The notes: generated by a model from the letters alone, not told the origin. A stretch of 64,000 bases of DNA from Collinsella sp. (GCA_019414345.1 DXMF01000002.1:1-64000), one strand, 5' to 3'. Shown: positions 25,353 through 37,407, numbered from the stretch's first letter. A program made the numbers and translations.

Positions 25353-26359
25353 ATGCTGTTCGATGTTTGGGGTAGCGATACCCTTATCCACTGGGCCGGC
25401 TGGCCATGGTCTTTATCGGCCTGATCGTGCTCAACGAGGTCGGCCGCCGCACCAAGCTCGGCGCGGCCATCATCTTTGGCGTGGCTCCGCTGGCCATGAC
25501 CATCTACTGCGTCGCCATCGCCGTCGGCGTTTCGCAGGGTGCCGAGTGGGCGCTCACCAACCCCACCCATGTGTACCAGAACAGCTGGTTCCACTACGCC
25601 AAGGTCTACGCGGCGTTGGCCGGTTGCTGGGGCTTCATTGCCATTAAGTACCAGTGGGGCAAGATCGGCAAGGCGCATTGGTTCCGCGCGTGGCCGTTTG
25701 TGATCGTCGCCATCAACATCATGATCGCCGTCGTGTCCGACTTTGAGAGCGCCTATCACTTCTTTGTCCTGGGCGAGTCCACCTGGGTCACCTCCGAGGG
25801 CGCCACGCAGCTCGCCGGCTGGAACAACGTGTTCAACGGCATCGCCGGTATCATCAACATCTTCTGCATGACCGGTTGGTGGAGTGTCTACGCCTCTGAG
25901 GACAAGACCGACATGCTGTGGCCCGACATGACCTGGGTCTACATCATCGCCTACGATATCTGGAACTTCTGCTACACCTACAACTGCTTGCCCACCCACT
26001 CCTGGTTCTGCGGCTTTGCACTGCTGCTGGCGCCCACCGTCGCCGCCTTTATCTGGAACAAGGGCGGCTGGATCCAGAACCGTGCCTTTACGCTGGCTAT
26101 TTGGTGCATGTTTGCCCAGGTATTCCCGTACTTCCAGGAGGAGTCCATCTTTGTGACCCACTCCACGCTCGACCCCGGCGCCGCTACCGCGGTCTCGATC
26201 GCCGCGCTGGTCGCCAACGTCGCCGCGATCATCTACATCGTCTACCGTGCCAAGAAGCTCGGCCGCAATCCCTACAAGCAGGACGTCTTTGAGGGCACCA
26301 GCGATTGGGAGAAGGCTACCGCTCGCCGCGCCAAGGTTGATTACGCGCACGCCGAGTAA
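25353..26359 (+). CDS. polytopic membrane protein (DUF5692-like) with an apparent N-terminal frameshift
   Basis: The main frame (25406-26359, 317 residues) has about eight membrane helices and begins MVFIGLIVLNEVGRR, which in related proteins is not the N-terminus. A good ribosome site (AAAGGAG) lies before an ATG at 25353, whose frame reads MLFDVWGSDTLIHWAGW and then stops near 25422. Losing one base near 25400 would separate the two halves. So the gene is either frameshifted (real or sequencing error) or starts at 25406 without a ribosome site. The overall pattern recalls DUF5692; function unknown. It follows the TetR gene by 63 bases and could be co-transcribed. Confidence 0.65.
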
Positions 26360-26430
26360 CATGCCCGGCGCAAACGCCGCTTGAATGTGAAGCAGCATAG
26401 CCGGCTCCGCGCAATGCAACGTATTGCATA

Positions 26431-26469
26431 CCCCCGGAAAGCGATTTGTCCGCTTTCCGGGGGCTTTTT
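26431..26469 (+). terminator. rho-independent terminator
   Basis: A perfect 13-bp stem (26431-26443 with 26451-26463, arm CCCCCGGAAAGCG) and 7-base loop are followed by CTTTTT. It ends the transcript of the membrane-protein gene. Confidence 0.93.
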
Positions 26470-26600
26470 GCTGTTGCGCGCATCCACGCACATATTCAAA
26501 ACCTCTCGCACAGATAAAATCAGATTTCCAATTGCCTGACAGCTCTATATGACCCTGTTTTTGGGTACATTGTTGTCCCGATATTGAGCTTGGGGGATGT

Positions 26601-28103
26601 ATGAAAGATGAAACGATGGGCCAAGAGGATGCGGCCCAAGATGCAGAAGCTTGCGCTGAGGCCTTGGAGAGCTTAGACCGGATTTCACTCGATGAGATTG
26701 CGTTTGACGATTCGGGCGCTGACGTGCAGGATGAGCCGGAAGCCGAGACGCAGTCCGATGATCAGGATGCAAAAGACGATGGCGCCGCGCCCACCGAAGA
26801 CGAGGCAGGTCACGAAGACACCGAAAGCGAGGCCGGCAACCAGCCCGAATCCGACACGAGCGAGGAAACCATCTTGCTCGACAACTTGCCGGCCGAAGAT
26901 TCGCTGACCCGCGAGCTCCCTGGCTTAGGCTCTGCGCCTGCCGTGGACGAGACCATCGCCATGGGCGATATTCCCCTACCGTCCGTTCCTTCGGCACGCG
27001 AAGCCGAGGCTCGACATCGTAAGATGCCGCCCAAGCGCCGCAACCTGATGGTTGCCGGCGTTGTGGCCGTCGCGCTCGTCGCCGGCGGCGCAGGCTATGC
27101 TGCCTGGAACGGATATCAGCAAGAGCAGGCTGCCGCTGTCGCCGCCAGTGCGCACACGATGATGTCGGTGCAGATTGGCGTGCATGCCGCGGGACTCGAC
27201 TGCTCCACCGGCTCAAAGATCCCCGTGCAGGTGAGTGGCCAGGACTCCGACGGCTCTTCTGTGAGCGAAACGCTCTACGTTGACGAGCACGGCCGCGGCA
27301 TCAAACTGCTGCCCGGCGATTACACGCTCTCCATCGCTGCCTCCCCCATCGCGTCCGACGGCACCATCTATACCGTCCCGACCACCAAGGCGCAGGTCAC
27401 GATCAAGAGCGACGGACAGGACCTAAGCAGCCAGGCCGCCTTTAAGCTCAAGGTGCCTTCGGCCGACACGGTAACCGACGACCAGATCGATGCCGCCGCC
27501 AAATATGCCGAGGAGGGAGGCGCGAGCTCCGCCGCCACCGCCAAGGTGCTCCAGCAGGCGGCAACCGCGCGGCGCGACGCCGCCGTCAATGCCGTGAGCG
27601 CGCAAAAGGCACAGGCAGCCCGCGATGCTGACGCTCGCCACAAGGCAACCGACCTCTACCAGCTCGATATCCCCGTCGAGTGGTACGGCAAGGTCGAGAC
27701 TTGGCAAAATGGCAGCACGCTATGCATCTATCTTGCCGGCGACAGCGATACGCCGATTGTGACGCTCGTCGCGGTGCGCGAGGGCGAGAGCTTTACGCCC
27801 GATGAGGGCGATACGGTTTTGGGTGCGGCCAATCTAGGCAACGGTTATACCGTCTACGCCAGCGGCCCCGTCTATCCGTACGTGATGCCCCAGACCATCA
27901 ACGGACGGACGCAGAATCCCGTGTCAACCTACCCCATGGACACGGCCATTGAGCTTGTCGAGCTCACGACCGGTAACCGCTACACCTATAGCCAGATCAA
28001 GAACGTACTGGTCGGCAAAGACGGCAAGGCAGACGCCGCGACCAAACTCGAGACCGACTACCTCGCCCAGATTCTCCTGCCGAGCATCAAGGCCCAGGAC
28101 TAG
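26601..28103 (+). CDS. single-pass membrane protein of unknown function
   Basis: A 500-residue protein. The first 145 residues are strongly acidic and presumably cytoplasmic. One membrane helix (about 150-170; NLMVAGVVAVALVAGGAGYAAW) is preceded by a basic cluster (KMPPKRR). The outside part has a beta-rich domain (about 190-300) with a carboxypeptidase-regulatory-like feel, an Ala-rich helical stretch (about 300-350) and a C-terminal domain (about 355-495). I recognise no family. The layout, with an acidic cytosolic tail, recalls actinobacterial envelope proteins. The ATG has GGGGG upstream. Confidence 0.75.
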   Translation: MKDETMGQEDAAQDAEACAEALESLDRISLDEIAFDDSGADVQDEPEAETQSDDQDAKDDGAAPTEDEAGHEDTESEAGNQPESDTSEETILLDNLPAEDSLTRELPGLGSAPAVDETIAMGDIPLPSVPSAREAEARHRKMPPKRRNLMVAGVVAVALVAGGAGYAAWNGYQQEQAAAVAASAHTMMSVQIGVHAAGLDCSTGSKIPVQVSGQDSDGSSVSETLYVDEHGRGIKLLPGDYTLSIAASPIASDGTIYTVPTTKAQVTIKSDGQDLSSQAAFKLKVPSADTVTDDQIDAAAKYAEEGGASSAATAKVLQQAATARRDAAVNAVSAQKAQAARDADARHKATDLYQLDIPVEWYGKVETWQNGSTLCIYLAGDSDTPIVTLVAVREGESFTPDEGDTVLGAANLGNGYTVYASGPVYPYVMPQTINGRTQNPVSTYPMDTAIELVELTTGNRYTYSQIKNVLVGKDGKADAATKLETDYLAQILLPSIKAQD

Positions 28104-28147
28104 CGGACCATGACACCTGAGTCCTGGCCTCGCAAATCCATAGACGA

Positions 28148-29500
28148 TTAGGAAAGGAGCCACTTCCATGCGGGCACAGCATGTACCACGCCGTGTTTGC
28201 ATGGAATATCGGCCTGCTCATCCATGGTAACGATTACCGACTCGCCAAGATCAAACTGGGCCATCGCGGCATCGAGCGCGGCAATTTCGCGCTCGCGCGT
28301 TTTCTCGCTTGTCATATCCACACTTACCTGAATCAGGCCGTAAGCCTGCATGAGCAGTGCATCCCCAGCCACAAAGTCCACCTCATGGCTTTTATTCTTA
28401 TCTTTAATCAGCAGGCGGCAAACCGAACCGGGCCGCACGGCGGGGGTCCTTCTTCTGAGCGCATTGAACACCGCGGTCTCGAGCCTCTGACCATGATCCA
28501 ATGCCGATGCGGGGGAGAACGCTCCGAACATCGCAGGATCGACGGCGTAGACCTTAGACGCAGACCGCGTATTATTTGCAAGCGAACGCGTGAACTCCGG
28601 CACCGAAAACAGCAGGTAGGCGTCCTCGTAATACTCAAGTAAGTCGCTGAGCGTATTTCGACTGACGGATATCTGTCTGCTCTTGAACTCGTTGTACACT
28701 TTGTTCACTGACAGCTCTCGTCCCGAAGATGCCATGCACCGCGCCAGAAACAGCGAGGCCAAACGGGGGTTCTTGACGTCGTAACGTTCAACGACGTCCA
28801 TGGCGACCGTTCGCGACGCATATTCCTGTAGCAGCTGAATCGCGTCTGCGGGCGTCTGCTCAAGTGTCGCGATGAATCCCCCTCGCTCGAGATATCCGAC
28901 CAGATGGTGTCGGAGCAACGCTGCAGCGCTTGAGGAGAAGGGCGCGTTCGACTCAGGAACGCCCCCCGTCTTATATCGGACGTATTCCGAAAAACTCAAC
29001 GGAAAAAGCTCTCGCACAAGAGAACGGCCCCTGAACTCGCTCTTAAGTTCTGAGGACAGCATCTTAGAAGAAGATCCCGTCACGTAAACGGTCGCCTTCT
29101 CCGTATCGACCACGCGTCGCAGAAACGCACCCCATTCGGGTATTTCCTGGATCTCGTCAAAGAAAAGGTAGGCGCCCTCGCCTCGAGCAGCAGGATATAG
29201 TGCATAGAATGTATCGAGCACGTCCGCTAGTAGCGATGGCTCATACGGACGCAAGCGCTCATCCTCAAAATTGAAATATAGCATCCGGTCAAGCTCGACG
29301 CCTTGGCCCTGAAGCCGCCGTATCTCCTGATACAGGCGATACGTCTTTCCACAACGACGGGCGCCCACAATCACATATACGATGTTGTCGCGCTTTGGCT
29401 CCTGCGGGTTGCCCAGATCAAGGTCGCGCTCAAAGACCTGCGGAATCCCCTGTTGCTCAAAGTCCTTTATTTTTTGAGCAACCAAGTCGTTGAATGCCAT
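28148..29500 (-). CDS. AAA ATPase with DUF4143 C-terminal domain
   Basis: A 450-residue protein. The AAA_14-type ATPase domain has Walker A GARRCGKT (about residue 47) and Walker B YLFFDEIQE (about 120). The C-terminal DUF4143 region contains a nuclease-like LLIKDKNKSHEVDFVAGDALL stretch (about 365-390), which resembles the D-E-x-D/K pattern of PD-(D/E)XK proteins. Families of this kind are widespread; the role is not established, and some resemble toxin or defence ATPases. GGAG precedes the ATG. A 25-bp perfect palindrome immediately upstream holds the leader. Confidence 0.88.
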   Translation of the reverse strand: MAFNDLVAQKIKDFEQQGIPQVFERDLDLGNPQEPKRDNIVYVIVGARRCGKTYRLYQEIRRLQGQGVELDRMLYFNFEDERLRPYEPSLLADVLDTFYALYPAARGEGAYLFFDEIQEIPEWGAFLRRVVDTEKATVYVTGSSSKMLSSELKSEFRGRSLVRELFPLSFSEYVRYKTGGVPESNAPFSSSAAALLRHHLVGYLERGGFIATLEQTPADAIQLLQEYASRTVAMDVVERYDVKNPRLASLFLARCMASSGRELSVNKVYNEFKSRQISVSRNTLSDLLEYYEDAYLLFSVPEFTRSLANNTRSASKVYAVDPAMFGAFSPASALDHGQRLETAVFNALRRRTPAVRPGSVCRLLIKDKNKSHEVDFVAGDALLMQAYGLIQVSVDMTSEKTREREIAALDAAMAQFDLGESVIVTMDEQADIPCKHGVVHAVPAWKWLLS

Positions 29501-29508
29501 AATTCTCC

Positions 29509-29568
29509 AATCTTGCTCTCCTGCTAATCAAGATTATAACGATTCTTGATTAGCAGGAGAGCAAGATT
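29509..29568. promoter_or_regulatory. 25-bp perfect palindrome before the AAA/DUF4143 gene
   Basis: Arms 29509-29533 and 29544-29568 are perfect complements, with a 10-base centre. The element ends nine bases before the start codon and lies next to its ribosome site. A partial third copy (ATCTTGATTAAT) follows at 29575. It could be an operator or an RNA hairpin in the leader. Confidence 0.7.
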
Positions 29569-29707
29569 ATGCGTATCTTGATTAATGGATAAGCAAGTTT
29601 TCTATTAGTGGCCCCTCCCGGAGGATATCGAGCGGCCGAGGGGGCAGGCATGAACGCCTCTAGCCGAAAACAAAGTAGCTAAAAAAGCCCCGTCCCAAAT
29701 GAGCTAC

Positions 29708-29875
29708 TTAACGCCAGGGGTCGGCTTCGAAGAGGGGCTCGCGCTCGGGGCGACGATCGCTATAAGGATCGTAGCCGTCGTCATCCTCGTTCTCGGCACG
29801 AATGTAGGGATCGGTGGGCTTTTTCGTCTCCCTCTTCTCGCGCAGGGGCTGCTTGCACTCGTCCTTGCTATCCAT
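29708..29875 (-). CDS. small charged protein, unknown
   Basis: A 55-residue hydrophilic protein beginning MDSKDECKQPLREKRE, with an acidic run ENEDDDGYD and a C-terminus EADPWR. AAAGG lies eight bases before the ATG at 29875; the frame is open to 29977 with other possible starts. No membrane segment and no known family. It stands alone between the ATPase gene and the second PTS operon, so the call is only moderately supported. Confidence 0.45.
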   Translation of the reverse strand: MDSKDECKQPLREKRETKKPTDPYIRAENEDDDGYDPYSDRRPEREPLFEADPWR

Positions 29876-30045
29876 GGCATGCACCTTTCCGTGTGGCTTG
29901 AATTCCATTCTTACACTATGACTGATTACGGCCATCGTAATGCATGGATACCGCGGGATGCGGTATCCAGAGCGCACACGTGCTTACGAATCGTCTACGC
30001 GTATCGGCGCAGACAGTGTATACATTGCTTTAAACCCAACGCAAG

Positions 30046-30080
30046 CCCGCCCGAGCGCACCTTAGGCACACTCGGGCGGG
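30046..30080 (-). terminator. hairpin ending the second PTS operon
   Basis: A perfect 10-bp stem (CCCGCCCGAG with CTCGGGCGGG) lies 28 bases past the IID stop. The run after it on the minus strand is only weakly T-rich (GCTTGCGTTGGGTTT). Confidence 0.6.
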
Positions 30081-30107
30081 TAAACATCGTCTTGAAACTT
30101 GCAGCAA

Positions 30108-30968
30108 CTAGCAAATCCCCGTCAGGCCAAGCACCAGGCCAATGATCATGGTGCCGATAATGATCCAGTTCACGTTGGTGTTCTTCTTGAGCAGCTTGAA
30201 ACAACCCAGGGTGTACAGCAGCGGAATCAGGCCGATGAAGATCGTATCGAGATACGTCTGGATCATGACCGGATCGCCCTCGGGCATCGGAATTGAGATC
30301 GCGCAGTTGAACTTAACGAACGAGGCAGCCATGGCGCCGATCATCAGCAGGCCGAGCGTGCTTGAGAGTTTGGTTACAATACCCATCAAGCCGCTCTCGT
30401 AGATCTTGGTGATGAAGCTCGAACCGACGCGATACCCAAGAACCGTCAGCACCCAACGCGTAATCCACGACGGAATGTTGTAAATGAGCAGAAACGCGAT
30501 CGGACCCAGAAGCGATCCGTTCTGAGAGCACAGCGCCATACCGACCGAGGCCGCGATAACACGGATAACGCCCCAGAAGATTGCATCGCCGATGCCCGAC
30601 ATGGGACCCATGAGCGAAGCTTTGACCGAGTCGATCGAATGCGTATCGAAATCAGGCTCGGCCGCGTTCTCCTTCTCCATCGAGGCAACAAGGCCCATGC
30701 AGAACGTACCGACATTTGACGTGATGTTATACCAGGTCGAATGGCGTACCAGGGCATCGCGACGCTGTTCTTTATCCGGGTAGAAACGCTCGATGGCAGG
30801 CCAGATGGACCACATGAAGCCTGAAGCGCCTCCGCGAGCGCCGCCGCCGTAATGGGCAAAGACGTTGAACGAGTGGAAGAAGATGCCGCGCAGCATCTTA
30901 CGGTCTTCAGCGGAAAGATCCTTAGTGGAGATGCTGATCTTCTCGCTTGCGGTATCGGTGGTACTCAT
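30108..30968 (-). CDS. PTS mannose/fructose/sorbose family IID (second system)
   Basis: A 286-residue IID membrane component. It contains GARGGASGFMWSIWPAIERFYPD, GPMSGIGDAIFWG and a C-terminal hydrophobic segment as in the family. The ATG overlaps the IIC stop as ATGA and has GGAGG upstream. It is the last gene of a five-gene operon headed by an aldolase. Divergence from the IID at 17897 argues for a different sugar. Confidence 0.93.
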   Translation of the reverse strand: MSTTDTASEKISISTKDLSAEDRKMLRGIFFHSFNVFAHYGGGARGGASGFMWSIWPAIERFYPDKEQRRDALVRHSTWYNITSNVGTFCMGLVASMEKENAAEPDFDTHSIDSVKASLMGPMSGIGDAIFWGVIRVIAASVGMALCSQNGSLLGPIAFLLIYNIPSWITRWVLTVLGYRVGSSFITKIYESGLMGIVTKLSSTLGLLMIGAMAASFVKFNCAISIPMPEGDPVMIQTYLDTIFIGLIPLLYTLGCFKLLKKNTNVNWIIIGTMIIGLVLGLTGIC

Positions 30969-31792
30969 GCGAAGAAATCCTCCTCTTCGAGCTCGGCGAC
31001 GGACTGGGCACCAGCTGCGACGCCCGATTCGCGCAAGGCCTTAATCTGGTTGCGCAGGTCGAGATTTTCAAGGTCACGCAGGGCCGTAACGACCAAGATC
31101 ACTGCACCGACGGCGGCAATTGCGACCATGGGCATGTTGAGATATTGGAAGAGCACGAAGCCGAGCAGGAAATAAATTGCAATCTTGTTATCCCAGAGCA
31201 TGCGCAGAAGTAGCGCCATGCCCACGGCGGGAAGCAGGCCGGATGCAGCATTGAACCCGTTCAGGACCGCCTGCGGCACCATATTCATAAGCTGCGATGC
31301 CGGCTCGGCACCGACCCACACCGCCAAAAACGTCGGGATGGCGAATAGACCGTTCATGACTACGGCGCCGCCAAAATGGCAGATGAAGAGCTTCTTACTG
31401 TCACCCGAGTTCGCGGCCCAATCAATAACAGGAGCCCAGAAAGACATGAGCACGTTGAGAACGAGCGAGTAGATGATGTTCGCAAAAATAGCCGCAGCCA
31501 CCGCGAGCGGAATCGCTACGCCCTGCTCCATGCCAGACACGACCACGAAGCACACAGCGAGCACCGTTCCTGCCACCGTATCAGCCGAAGTCGCACCGCC
31601 CACGTTGACGCTTCCGATGAAAATAGCCTGGAGCGCAGCACCGATGATAATGCCTGCGGTAACATCGCCAAAGATAATGCCCGCCACAAGACCCACGCCC
31701 AGGGGCTGGTCAATCATGGGCTGTCCAAACGTCCATTGGACGAAATAGCAGATAAAAGCTGCCAAATATGCCAAGAGCGCAGTCGTCAGCAT
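30965..31792 (-). CDS. PTS mannose/fructose/sorbose family IIC (second system)
   Basis: A 275-residue polytopic membrane protein with the IIC signature GAALQAIFIGSVNVGGATSAD and several hydrophobic helices. It forms the sugar path with IID. AAGGAGG precedes the ATG. It lies 12 bases after IIB. Confidence 0.93.
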   Translation of the reverse strand: MLTTALLAYLAAFICYFVQWTFGQPMIDQPLGVGLVAGIIFGDVTAGIIIGAALQAIFIGSVNVGGATSADTVAGTVLAVCFVVVSGMEQGVAIPLAVAAAIFANIIYSLVLNVLMSFWAPVIDWAANSGDSKKLFICHFGGAVVMNGLFAIPTFLAVWVGAEPASQLMNMVPQAVLNGFNAASGLLPAVGMALLLRMLWDNKIAIYFLLGFVLFQYLNMPMVAIAAVGAVILVVTALRDLENLDLRNQIKALRESGVAAGAQSVAELEEEDFFA

Positions 31793-31804
31793 ATCAATCC
31801 CTCC

Positions 31805-32302
31805 TTAGAGCTTTGCCAGCAGGTCGGAAACCTTGACCTTACCGTCTGTAACGCCGACCTGATGAAACACCGGCAGATCTTGCTCACACAGCTCGCGCGC
31901 TGCAGCCACCTCGTCTGGATTGAGCGTTACACCCGTTGTCAGCAGCACCTTGGCTGCATCGTCGCTTCGATCGAAGCGGCCGACATTCGCAACGTTCACG
32001 CTGCCGATCCTACCGGGAGCCCCTTTCACTAGTTTGAGTGCATCGGCGATGTTCCCAGTAAGGGCGAAGATGCGCATCTCGCCCGCACGCGGATCGTTAG
32101 CAATCTTGATAGCGTCGTCTATTGTACGGATGAGAAGCTTCTGCCCACTCGGGCAAGCCATCTTGAGCGTCGACGACTGGGTTTCATTTTGGGCCGCAGC
32201 GTCATTCGCGACTAAAATACCCTTGGTGCTCAGCTCCTTTCCCCACATGAGCGTGACCTGTCCGTGAACCAGGCGGTCATCCACTCGCAGCTGAACGATC
32301 AT
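31805..32302 (-). CDS. PTS mannose/fructose/sorbose family IIB (second system)
   Basis: A 165-residue cytoplasmic IIB, beginning MIVQLRVDDRLVHGQV with the phosphorylated His at residue 13. It passes phosphate from the separate IIA to the incoming sugar. AAAGGAG precedes the ATG. Here IIA and IIB are separate genes, unlike the fused IIAB of the first system. Confidence 0.93.
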   Translation of the reverse strand: MIVQLRVDDRLVHGQVTLMWGKELSTKGILVANDAAAQNETQSSTLKMACPSGQKLLIRTIDDAIKIANDPRAGEMRIFALTGNIADALKLVKGAPGRIGSVNVANVGRFDRSDDAAKVLLTTGVTLNPDEVAAARELCEQDLPVFHQVGVTDGKVKVSDLLAKL

Positions 32303-32349
32303 TTCGTTCTCCTTTCGTCTTCGCTCCGCCCGCCAAAGCGGACCACTTC

Positions 32350-32772
32350 CTATCCAAAGAAATCGTCATCGGTATCTGTCGCCCCGCCTGCCCGCAGGAC
32401 CACACGCCGCATGGAGGTCGATGCCTGCGCGATTACGCTGTCGATATACTCGGGCGTGAACGCCTCGCCCGTAATCAGGCATTCGAGAATTAACGCGATG
32501 TTGAAACCGGTCACATGTACGATGCCGTGCTTTTCCGGCTGCATGGCCGTAACCATGTTGCAGACGCTCCCGCCCAAAAGATCGGTAACGATCAACGCAT
32601 CGTCCTCTGGCCTCACGCCATCGATAAACTCTGCGATCTGCTCATTTGGATCCGATTCGTCCACATAGCAATCAACGACGGTTATGGCGCTATCATCATG
32701 AAGCAGCACCTCAGCCACACTTTTGACGCCACTTGCTAGGCGTCCGTGGGTTGCAACTAAAATTTTCTTCAT
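32350..32772 (-). CDS. PTS mannose/fructose/sorbose family IIA (second system)
   Basis: A 140-residue IIA, beginning MKKILVATHGRLASG with the active His at residue 9. It takes phosphate from HPr. A conserved TDLLGGSVCN loop is present. The ATG at 32772 has AAGGGG upstream; the frame is open further but the family start is MKK. It follows the aldolase gene by ten bases. Confidence 0.92.
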   Translation of the reverse strand: MKKILVATHGRLASGVKSVAEVLLHDDSAITVVDCYVDESDPNEQIAEFIDGVRPEDDALIVTDLLGGSVCNMVTAMQPEKHGIVHVTGFNIALILECLITGEAFTPEYIDSVIAQASTSMRRVVLRAGGATDTDDDFFG

Positions 32773-32782
32773 AGCACACCCC

Positions 32783-33670
32783 TTAAGCCAAAGGAGCCGC
32801 GCCATTGGCGAATACTCGCACGACATGCTCGAATGTGCTGCGCAGGCTCTCGAACGCGACTGCCGTCATATCGTGCCAATAGATCGGAGCATCCGGATGT
32901 CCCTCAGTCTTTTCATCAACCATGGCGCGCACGGCATCGCCGGCATATTTAACGCCATACGTGTAGTAGTTAATCTTGCGGATGCCGGCATTGATGGCAC
33001 GAGCGTAATCCTCGTCGGAAACACCGGAGCCACCGTGCATGACAAGTGGCACGTTCACACAGCTGCGAATGTCGGTCAGAACGTCAATGTTCAAATGGGG
33101 CTCGCCCTTATACAGGCCGTGCACCGTTCCGAACGAGCAGGCCAGGATATCGAGCCCCGTGGACTCAACGAAGTCACGCGCCTGGTCAGGATCGGTATAG
33201 ATGGCGCCCGCCTCTTCCGCCGTGGACCCAGCATCAGGATCGCCACCCTCACGCGACCCCATAGAACCAAGTTCGCACTCAAGGCCTGCACCAAAGTCGG
33301 CGCACATCTGGGCAGCGTACTGGGAAAGCTCAACATTACGTTCGTAGGAAAGTGCAGAACCGTCGAACATGACGCCCGTGAAACCGAGCTCCAACGCACG
33401 ACGAGCATAGGATAGATTCTCACAATGATCCAGATTCAGGCAGATATGCGCACTCGAGCGCTCAGCCAGTGCTGTAACCAGCGGAGCCACCACGTCAATC
33501 GGCACCAGCGACTCGTGAACCTCGGCATGCTGGATGATAATCGGATAACCTGTTTCCTCCGCCACGTCCACAGCGGCGCGGACGGCCTCAAGACTCGCGG
33601 AATTTACTGCAGCGACCGCCATATTGTTCTGTTCGGCGATGTTGCAGATATCTCTCATACTGACGAGCAT
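32783..33670 (-). CDS. class II ketose-bisphosphate aldolase (GatY/KbaY/FBA type)
   Basis: A 295-residue zinc-dependent aldolase that would split a ketose 1,6-bisphosphate (tagatose or fructose type) into triose phosphates. The catalytic and zinc motifs are LNLDHCEN, ECELGSMG, GTVHGLYKG and VMHGGSG. The ATG at 33670 has AGGAGA upstream. As first gene of the operon with a full mannose-family PTS, it suggests a pathway in which the imported sugar enters glycolysis through a ketose bisphosphate, as for galactosamine/galactitol-type sugars; no kinase or isomerase is encoded alongside. Confidence 0.88.
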   Translation of the reverse strand: MLVSMRDICNIAEQNNMAVAAVNSASLEAVRAAVDVAEETGYPIIIQHAEVHESLVPIDVVAPLVTALAERSSAHICLNLDHCENLSYARRALELGFTGVMFDGSALSYERNVELSQYAAQMCADFGAGLECELGSMGSREGGDPDAGSTAEEAGAIYTDPDQARDFVESTGLDILACSFGTVHGLYKGEPHLNIDVLTDIRSCVNVPLVMHGGSGVSDEDYARAINAGIRKINYYTYGVKYAGDAVRAMVDEKTEGHPDAPIYWHDMTAVAFESLRSTFEHVVRVFANGAAPLA

Positions 33671-33787
33671 CTGTTCTCCTTTCCTCAGGCAGACCATCGC
33701 TGTTTGGCTTTCTCCAAACGCAACATTTTGCGAGTTCATTATATTGCGTTTTGTTTTGCTTTGTTTCGGAATTGACGTCTGCTACCG

Positions 33788-33819
33788 CGAACGGTCGAAA
33801 ACCTGCCCCGAACGTTCGA
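33788..33819. promoter_or_regulatory. candidate DeoR operators, CGAACG(G/T)TCGA repeated
   Basis: CGAACGGTCGA (33788-33798) and CGAACGTTCGA (33809-33819) are near-palindromic and start 21 bases apart, two helical turns. They lie between the divergent aldolase operon and the DeoR gene, with T-rich GTTTTGTTT runs on both sides. Confidence 0.5.
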
Positions 33820-33919
33820 TATGTTTTGTTTAGAGTTGTTTTATTTCATTTCAGGAATTGTTGTTCTGGTAAAACTGAAGGTAACAAGCCTTGTCCCACA
33901 ACAAGCCCTGGGAGTTCTT

Positions 33920-34708
33920 ATGAGTGAACCGCGTCCCTATTACCTGGAAGAACGGCAGGAAGAAATACTCGACTTACTCAATGCGAACAGCACTGTTCGC
34001 ATTGTTGACCTCAGCGAGCGCTTCGGTGTTTCGGAAGCGACCATTCGAAAGGATATGCGGGCTCTCGAAGGCAGAGGACTTCTCAGGCGAACCCATGGCG
34101 GCGCGATCTTACCGAACCCCAATTCTCGCGAACTTTCGTTTGAAGACGCTTCTTCGACGGCCCAAGACGAAAAACGCCGCATCGGTTACGCTGCGGCGAA
34201 AATGGTGCGCGACGGCGACACGTTCTTTCTTCAATCGGGAACAACAACGGGCTGCATGCTACGCGCTCTCAAGGGCCGCAAGAATCTCACGGTTCTCACG
34301 AACGACCTATCTCACGCGATACTTGCCGAAGAATTGCTGGTGGACAGCGAGGTCATTCTCCTGGGCGGACAACTGAGATTTGGCTATCACTACACACAGG
34401 GCAACGAGACTATCCGGCTGCTTAACGAGTACTTTGTTCCCACTGCTTTCATGGGAACCAATACCTTCTCGTTTTCAAAAGGATTTATGGCGCATCGATT
34501 GGAGCAGGCGAACATGGTGAGCGCCATCGCGAACGCTGCCGACCGACGCATAACCCTCATGGACTCATCGAAAATCGGCGTCATCGGCTTGGTTCACGCC
34601 CTTGACCTCAATGAGATTAACTGCCTGATCACCGACACCGGTGTCGATGCGGACACGAGGCAGCGACTTGCCGAGCTTGCCCCCAACTTGGAGATCATCT
34701 ACGCCTAG
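33920..34708 (+). CDS. DeoR family transcriptional regulator
   Basis: A 262-residue sugar-phosphate-responsive repressor. The N-terminal helix-turn-helix (about residues 8-60) has VRIVDLSERFGVSEATIRKD and the family motif LLRRTHGGA. The rest is a ribose-5-phosphate-isomerase-like effector domain (FLQSGTTTG, LTNDL, MGTNTFS). The ATG at 33920 has GGGAG upstream; the open frame extends earlier without support. Divergent from the aldolase-PTS operon, which it probably controls in response to a phosphorylated sugar. Confidence 0.92.
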   Translation: MSEPRPYYLEERQEEILDLLNANSTVRIVDLSERFGVSEATIRKDMRALEGRGLLRRTHGGAILPNPNSRELSFEDASSTAQDEKRRIGYAAAKMVRDGDTFFLQSGTTTGCMLRALKGRKNLTVLTNDLSHAILAEELLVDSEVILLGGQLRFGYHYTQGNETIRLLNEYFVPTAFMGTNTFSFSKGFMAHRLEQANMVSAIANAADRRITLMDSSKIGVIGLVHALDLNEINCLITDTGVDADTRQRLAELAPNLEIIYA

Positions 34709-34737
34709 ACTGCCCGGCACATTCGACGCAGCATGAA

Positions 34738-34770
34738 AAAGGGGCGACGGGTAAATCCCGCCGCCCCTTT
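34738..34770. terminator. bidirectional terminator between deoR-type gene and clpB
   Basis: AAAGGGGCGACGGG and CCCGCCGCCCCTTT pair with one internal mismatch around loop TAAAT. A T-run follows on both strands. The flanking genes converge here. Confidence 0.88.
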
Positions 34771-34782
34771 GCTTGAGCTCAG

Positions 34783-37407
<2,625 letters not shown>

